Source: Labedella populi
GTDB lineage: Bacteria; Actinomycetota; Actinomycetes; Actinomycetales; Microbacteriaceae
Length of the DNA stretch: 64,000 nucleotides
NCBI RefSeq assembly: GCF_004078655.1
Contig: NZ_RZNC01000002.1
Coordinates: forward strand, 372,001 to 436,000
Direction: 5' to 3'
Positions 60,039-64,000 of this stretch are shown piece after piece. The first letter of the stretch is position 1; each line of letters begins with the position of its first letter. The notes below the pieces were generated by a model, which worked only from the letters and a program-made list of their open reading frames with translations, did not search any database and had not been told where the DNA came from. Made by a program: the position numbers and the translations under genes.

Positions 60039-60080
60039 CCGGACGAGGGCGCAGTACCCGGACAGCGACAAGACTGACGC
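60039..60080 (+). promoter_or_regulatory. Guanidine-III (ykkC-III) riboswitch
   Basis: The segment begins CCGGACGAGG, continues GCGCAGTACCCGG, and has ACAAGAC before TGACGC. These are the conserved words of the guanidine-III riboswitch class. The first helix is CCGG/CCGG, and CAGT pairs with ACTG in the pseudoknot (CCGT/ACGG in the Thermobifida example I recall), which is covariation. The ribosome-binding site GAAGGAG (60084-60090) follows directly, so ligand binding should control translation of the exporter. Confidence 0.88.
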
Positions 60081-60097
60081 TTCGAAGGAGCATCGTC

Positions 60098-60421
60098 ATG
60101 TCGTGGGTCGTCCTCATCCTGTCCGGAGTCCTCGAGGCCGTCTGGGCCACCGCCCTCGGGAAGTCGGAGGGGTTCACGAAGCTCGTCCCGTCCCTCGTGT
60201 TCGGGGGAGGTCTGGTCCTCAGCATGGCCGGGCTCGCGCGGGCCCTCCGCGAGTTACCCGTCGGCACCGCGTACGCCGTCTGGGTGGGCATCGGTGCCGC
60301 GATTACCGTGACCTACGCGATGATCACCGGAGACGAGCCCGCGAGCATCGTCAAGGTCGTGCTCATCCTCGGAATCATCGCGTGCGTCATCGGCTTGAAG
60401 CTCGTCTCCGACGCCCACTGA
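60098..60421 (+). CDS. gdx: SMR-family guanidinium exporter (Gdx/SugE subtype)
   Basis: A 107-residue four-helix small multidrug resistance protein. The essential Glu13 is in SGVLEAVWATALGKSEGFTKL, with the Gdx/SugE-type GKSEGF rather than the Qac-type sequence. Further features are LPVGTAYAVWVGIGAAITV and a final helix LILGIIACVIGLKLV. It works as a dual-topology dimer that exchanges guanidinium for protons. The guanidine-III riboswitch in its leader supports the substrate. GAAGGAG precedes ATG 60098. Confidence 0.93.
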   Translation: MSWVVLILSGVLEAVWATALGKSEGFTKLVPSLVFGGGLVLSMAGLARALRELPVGTAYAVWVGIGAAITVTYAMITGDEPASIVKVVLILGIIACVIGLKLVSDAH

Positions 60422-60445
60422 CCCTCGACCTCGTCATGCGTCGCC

Positions 60446-61912
60446 TCAGGAGCGCACGTCGGTGTCGGCACGGACGCGGCGGGAGCGCAGATCGAGCAGG
60501 GCGAAGACGAGTGCGGCGGCGACGAAGGCGATCGTGACGATCGTCGCGTTGCGGTAGGCGTCGTGATAGACGGCGAGCTCGGAGACCGTACCGGTCTCCG
60601 AGTACACGGTCGCGTAGAACGCCGCCGTCGCGGCGGCGAGCCCGACGGCGGTGCCGATGCGCTGGCCGAGCTGACCGATCGAGCCCGCGACGCCGCCGGA
60701 GGACACCGGCACGTCGGCGAGCATGAGCGTCTGGTTGGGCGAGATCACCGCCCCTCCGCCGATGCCCGCGACGAGCATCGCCGCGCTCATCGCGAACGGC
60801 GCGATCTCCGGGGGAAGGAGCGCGGCGAGGACCGAGTTGGCCGAGAAGCCCACGACGACGAGCACGAGGCCGGCGACGACCAATGAACGACCGAAGCGCT
60901 CGACGTGCCGACCGCTCCACCACGAACTCACGGCGGAGGCGAGGGCGAACGGGATCGTGATCATGCCCGCGAACACGGGGGCGAGACCGAGGCCCTGCTG
61001 CACGAAGAGCGTGAGGGTCAGGAACGTCGCGGGCATGGCCGCGAAGTAGCTCGTCCCGATGAGGATCGCGTTACGGTAGCCCGCGATCCGGAAGAGGGAG
61101 AAGTCGACGACGGGGGTCTCACCACGACGGGAGTAACGTCCCTCCCAGAGCACGAAGAGTGCCCCGAAGACGGCGAAGGCGACGAGGAGCCACCACCGCG
61201 CGGGGTCGTCGTCCGGACCGCCCGTCGTGAGGACGAACGGCAGCATGAGGCCGAGGACCGCGATCGCGAGGAGGACGATGCCGATGGGATCGAGCGATGC
61301 CGCTCCAGCGGCCTTCGGCTGTGTCGCCGGCAGGAGTTTGGCTGCGACCGGCAGCAGGATGAGGGCGAGCGGAACGTTCATCCAGAACAGGAGGGTCCAG
61401 CCGCTCTCGGGTCCACCGAGGGCGATGAGCAGCCCGCCGAGAGTCGGTCCGAACGCGGTCGAGAGGCCGATGATCGCGCCGAACAGTCCGAAGGCGCGCC
61501 CACGCTCCGGCCCCACGAAGAGTTGCTGGATGAGACCGAGGACCTGGGGCATGAGGAGACCGGCCGCGGCCCCTTGAAGGATGCGCGCGACGAGCAGCAC
61601 GAGGCTCGTCGGTGCGATCGCACACGCGAGGCTCGCGGCGGCGAACGCCGCGAGCCCGACGAGGAACATCCGCTTGCGCGAGTGCAGGTCGCCGTAGCGC
61701 CCCGCCGGCACGAGGACGAGCCCGAACGCGAGGGCGTAGCCCGCGACGATGAGCTGCAGGTCCGTCGGGCCGGCGCCGAGCGCCTCCTCGATGGACGGCA
61801 GTCCCACGTTGACCTTCGAGAGGTCGAGGATGGTCAGGGAGGCGACGGCGACGCAAGCGGCGAACGCCCTCCACCGGGTGCGGCGATCGAGGTCGCTCAA
61901 TTGATCAGACAT
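60446..61912 (-). CDS. MFS drug exporter, DHA2 (EmrB/QacA) type, 14 TM
   Basis: A 488-residue transporter with about 14 transmembrane segments. Start is followed by SLTILDLSKVNVGLPSIEEA (motif D1-like), then AGRYGDLHSRKRMFLVG (motif A) and GLSTAFGPTLGGLL (motif C, antiporter). ATG 61912 has minus-strand TAGTCT (61921-61926) 8 nt upstream, a leaderless pattern. It converges on gdx, with 24 bp between the stops. Drug or metabolite export is likely; the substrate is unknown. Confidence 0.93.
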   Translation of the reverse strand: MSDQLSDLDRRTRWRAFAACVAVASLTILDLSKVNVGLPSIEEALGAGPTDLQLIVAGYALAFGLVLVPAGRYGDLHSRKRMFLVGLAAFAAASLACAIAPTSLVLLVARILQGAAAGLLMPQVLGLIQQLFVGPERGRAFGLFGAIIGLSTAFGPTLGGLLIALGGPESGWTLLFWMNVPLALILLPVAAKLLPATQPKAAGAASLDPIGIVLLAIAVLGLMLPFVLTTGGPDDDPARWWLLVAFAVFGALFVLWEGRYSRRGETPVVDFSLFRIAGYRNAILIGTSYFAAMPATFLTLTLFVQQGLGLAPVFAGMITIPFALASAVSSWWSGRHVERFGRSLVVAGLVLVVVGFSANSVLAALLPPEIAPFAMSAAMLVAGIGGGAVISPNQTLMLADVPVSSGGVAGSIGQLGQRIGTAVGLAAATAAFYATVYSETGTVSELAVYHDAYRNATIVTIAFVAAALVFALLDLRSRRVRADTDVRS

Positions 61913-62037
61913 CGTGGTCAAGACTACGTGGCGGGGACGCGCCGGATCGGGGCTTGCCACGCGCCTCACGCGCGCGCACCACGGGTATCGTGCCCGTTCT
62001 CGAACGTGCCGGCGGTTCCGCTCCCGGCTCGCGCCGG

Positions 62038-62145
62038 CCGAGATCCAGCCGGCTGAGATCCAGCGCGGCCGAGATCCAGTCGGCTGAGATCCAGCGCGGC
62101 CGAGATCCAGCGCGGCCGAGATCCAGCCGCCCTAAATCCAGCCGG
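62038..62145. repeat. 15-17 bp tandem array abutting the mannosyltransferase 3' end
   Basis: Six units like CCGAGATCCAGCGCGG (lengths 15, 16, 15, 16, 16, 17) followed by a seventh partial copy, CTAAATCCAGCCGG, which is the stop codon and last codons of the mannosyltransferase. Units 1-2 and 3-4 form a 31-bp higher-order pair. The array therefore seems to have grown from the gene end outwards. Confidence 0.9.
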
Positions 62146-63820
62146 GCAGCCAGTAGTGCACGCGGATGAAGAGGTCGGGGACCCACGTGGCCGTCCAGAG
62201 CGGGTACCAGAAGGCGCTCGCGAGAACGGCGACGACGAGGAAGGCCCCTGTCGCGATCATGCCGGCGGAGCGGCGTGACGGCTCGTCGCCCGGTCGCCCG
62301 ATGATCGTCGCGATCGCGACGGTGAGCGCCAGCAGGAGATAGGGCTCGAAAGCGATCGTGTAGAACTGGAAGACCGTCCGGTCGGGGTAGAGCAGCCACG
62401 GTCCGTAGCCCGCGACGATCCCCGTGAGGATGAGTCCGATCCGCCAGTCCGGCCGGACGACGATGCGGTAGACGAGGAACAGCAGTGCCGCGACCGACGC
62501 CCACCAGATGATCGGATTCGCGATCGACGTGATGGCCTCGGCGCCCCCGGGGGAAGCGGAGTACCACATCGACGTGGGGCGGACGAGGAGCAGCCAGCTG
62601 AACGGCGACGCCTGGTAGGGGTGCGGCGAGCTGAGTCCGACGTGGAAGCCGTACATCGACTCGTGGTAGTGCCAGAGGCTCTGGAGCGCCGTCGGGACCC
62701 ACGCGAACGGACCGGTCCAGGCGTTGCTCGGCTGGTCCGCCCATGTCCGGTCGTAGCCGTCGTCCCCGAGAAACCAGCCCGTCCAACTCGCCAGATAGAC
62801 GAGCAGCGCCACGGGTACGAGCAGGACGAAGGTCGCGGGCGCCTGGCGCAGGACCGCCGAGCTCCAGAAGAAGGGGATACGTGCTCGCCGGCGCGCCAGG
62901 GCGTCGACGACCACGAGGTACACGCCGAACACGGCGAGGAAGTAGAGACCCGACCACTTGACGCTCGTGGCGAGGCCGAACGCCACGCCGGCGGCGAGCA
63001 CCCACGGGCGGTTCCAGTACACCGGACCCCAGGGATCACCGGCCCCGGCGTCGCGTCGCACGATCCAGTCGTCGAGGCGTCGCCGGAACCATTCGCGGTC
63101 GAGGAGGACCGCGCCGACCCCGAGCAGGGCGAAGAACATCACCATCGTGTCGAGCAGGGCGACACGCGACATGACGATCGCGTGGCCGTCGATCGCGAAG
63201 AGGCCGCCCGCGAGCACGGCGAGCGCCGTGGACGAGAAGAGGCGTCGCGCGATGAGAGTGAGGAGCAGGACGGCGAGCACACCGATGACGGCCGTTGCGA
63301 GTCGCCAGCCGGCGCTGTCGGTGCCCTGGCCCACGAGCGCCATCCCGAGCCCGATGAGCCACTTCCCGAGCGGTGGGTGGACGACGTAGCTCGGGGTCTC
63401 GAGCCACGAGTCCACGTCGCCCGCGACGAACGCATCGTCCGCTCCGTCGGGCCAGGATCGCTCGGCCCCCGTGTTCCAGAGGGTCCAGGCATCCTTGACG
63501 TAATAGGTCTCGTCGAAGACGAGGGCGTGCGGGTGCCCGAGGTTCCAGAGCCGGAGGACGGCCGCGATGAGCGTCACGAACGCCGGTCCGCCCCACCACC
63601 ACAACCGGCGACGGGCAGGGGTGCGAAGGACGCCGCTCCACCACGCGTCGATCCATGCCGACAGCGGTGATCGTCTCATCAGTCGGCCATGAGGTGCCTG
63701 GTCGTGGGGCGCCTGGTCGTGGCCTGCCCGGTCGCCGGGCGTCGGCCGGCCGGACCCATCGCGGAGGACGTCGTCGAACGTCGCGCCCGAGCGCTCGCCG
63801 CCCTGACCGGTTGCCGTCAC
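62132..63820 (-). CDS. Protein O-mannosyltransferase (dolichyl-phosphate-mannose-protein mannosyltransferase family)
   Basis: A 562-residue membrane enzyme of the PMT family. The N-terminal catalytic loop carries ALVFDETYYVKDAWTLW with the essential Asp-Glu, followed by HPPLGKWLIGLGMALVG, about eleven membrane segments and RVHYWLPGWI at the end. It transfers mannose from polyprenyl-phosphate-mannose to secreted proteins. GTG 63820 has minus-strand TAGCAT (63829-63834) 8 nt upstream; ATG 63679 would remove a 47-residue His/Asp-rich leader. It is divergent from rsmI, an arrangement common in actinobacteria. Confidence 0.93.
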   Translation of the reverse strand: MTATGQGGERSGATFDDVLRDGSGRPTPGDRAGHDQAPHDQAPHGRLMRRSPLSAWIDAWWSGVLRTPARRRLWWWGGPAFVTLIAAVLRLWNLGHPHALVFDETYYVKDAWTLWNTGAERSWPDGADDAFVAGDVDSWLETPSYVVHPPLGKWLIGLGMALVGQGTDSAGWRLATAVIGVLAVLLLTLIARRLFSSTALAVLAGGLFAIDGHAIVMSRVALLDTMVMFFALLGVGAVLLDREWFRRRLDDWIVRRDAGAGDPWGPVYWNRPWVLAAGVAFGLATSVKWSGLYFLAVFGVYLVVVDALARRRARIPFFWSSAVLRQAPATFVLLVPVALLVYLASWTGWFLGDDGYDRTWADQPSNAWTGPFAWVPTALQSLWHYHESMYGFHVGLSSPHPYQASPFSWLLLVRPTSMWYSASPGGAEAITSIANPIIWWASVAALLFLVYRIVVRPDWRIGLILTGIVAGYGPWLLYPDRTVFQFYTIAFEPYLLLALTVAIATIIGRPGDEPSRRSAGMIATGAFLVVAVLASAFWYPLWTATWVPDLFIRVHYWLPGWI

Positions 63821-63881
63821 GAAACACCATGCTAGGTGGTCGCCCGGCTGACGGCGGGCTGCTGCCTGCCAGACTGGGGAC

Positions 63882-64000
63882 ATGATCGTGCTCGGAGCGA
63901 CCCCCATCGGCAACCTCGGTGATGCCTCGCCACGGCTCGTGGAGGCGCTGCGGACGGTTCCCGTCGTCGCCGCCGAGGACACCCGCACGACCGTGAGACT
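63882..64000 (+). CDS. rsmI: 16S rRNA (cytidine-1402 2'-O) methyltransferase RsmI, 5' part
   Basis: The first 39 residues are visible, [19 protein letters not shown] then [12 protein letters not shown], the start and first SAM-binding part of RsmI. The gene runs off the right end. It has CAGACT 6 nt before the ATG and no ribosome-binding site, like other leaderless genes here. It is divergent from the mannosyltransferase. Confidence 0.93.
   Translation, partial: MIVLGATPIGNLGDASPRLVEALRTVPVVAAEDTRTTVR

Overview
The window is a high-GC (roughly 68-70 percent by eye) chromosomal segment from an actinobacterium, most likely Microbacteriaceae-like. Supporting signs are the class Ib nrdHIEF operon, an actinobacterial O-mannosyltransferase divergent from rsmI, Lrp-controlled alanine dehydrogenase, MalF/MalG-type sugar ABC systems without a local ATPase, and many genes with a TAnnnT -10 hexamer only 6-8 nt before the start codon, as expected for leaderless mRNAs. 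I see no rRNA, tRNA, CRISPR array, phage or insertion sequence.

Region 1 (about 1-12.4 kb, all +) is a glycoside-utilisation island. It holds a lipoprotein sugar receptor and two permeases, a LacI-type sensor domain with no DNA-binding domain that overlaps a ROK repressor, a two-domain VOC protein, an aldo/keto reductase, a Pro-1 tautomerase, a GH1 beta-glucosidase, a fucose-isomerase-like protein, a zinc alcohol dehydrogenase and an SDR. Region 2 (12.4-18.2 kb) pairs a monomeric-sarcosine-oxidase-type FAD enzyme with a polar amino acid ABC transporter. A divergent regulator made of two fused IclR modules sits beside it, with a perfect 8+8+8 palindrome between them. Region 3 (18.3-24.5 kb) carries a PHP-domain protein, a tiny zinc-ribbon protein, two aldo/keto reductases, a PAP2 phosphatase and a histidine phosphatase.

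Region 4 (24.5-32.5 kb) is a second catabolic island. A LysR regulator diverges across a perfect 19-bp palindrome from a HisD-family dehydrogenase, a sugar ABC receptor and two permeases, a nitrilase-family amidase and a GH13 alpha-glucosidase, with nearly every junction overlapping. It looks able to import and dismantle an alpha-glucoside with an unusual aglycone. Region 5 (32.5-42 kb) has housekeeping and small genes: hexapeptide protein, lrp/ald, thioredoxin, small membrane proteins, a CsoR-family repressor with its own palindrome, an acyl-CoA-dehydrogenase-like enzyme, a DUF4349 lipoprotein, an FMN reductase and an MFS transporter.

Region 6 (42-46.3 kb) is nrdHIEF, preceded by NrdR-box-like and DnaA-box-like sites. 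Region 7 (46.6-64 kb) has a flavin reductase, a sulfurtransferase, the HrpA helicase, an aldo/keto reductase, a DUF1684 protein, a YyaL-type thioredoxin-fold protein, an HTH-less LysR effector domain, a GH114-like lipoprotein, a CoA-binding protein with metY, a guanidinium exporter under a guanidine-III riboswitch, an MFS exporter, the protein mannosyltransferase and the 5' end of rsmI. Short intergenic tandem arrays with unrelated units and several long palindromes are scattered through the segment.
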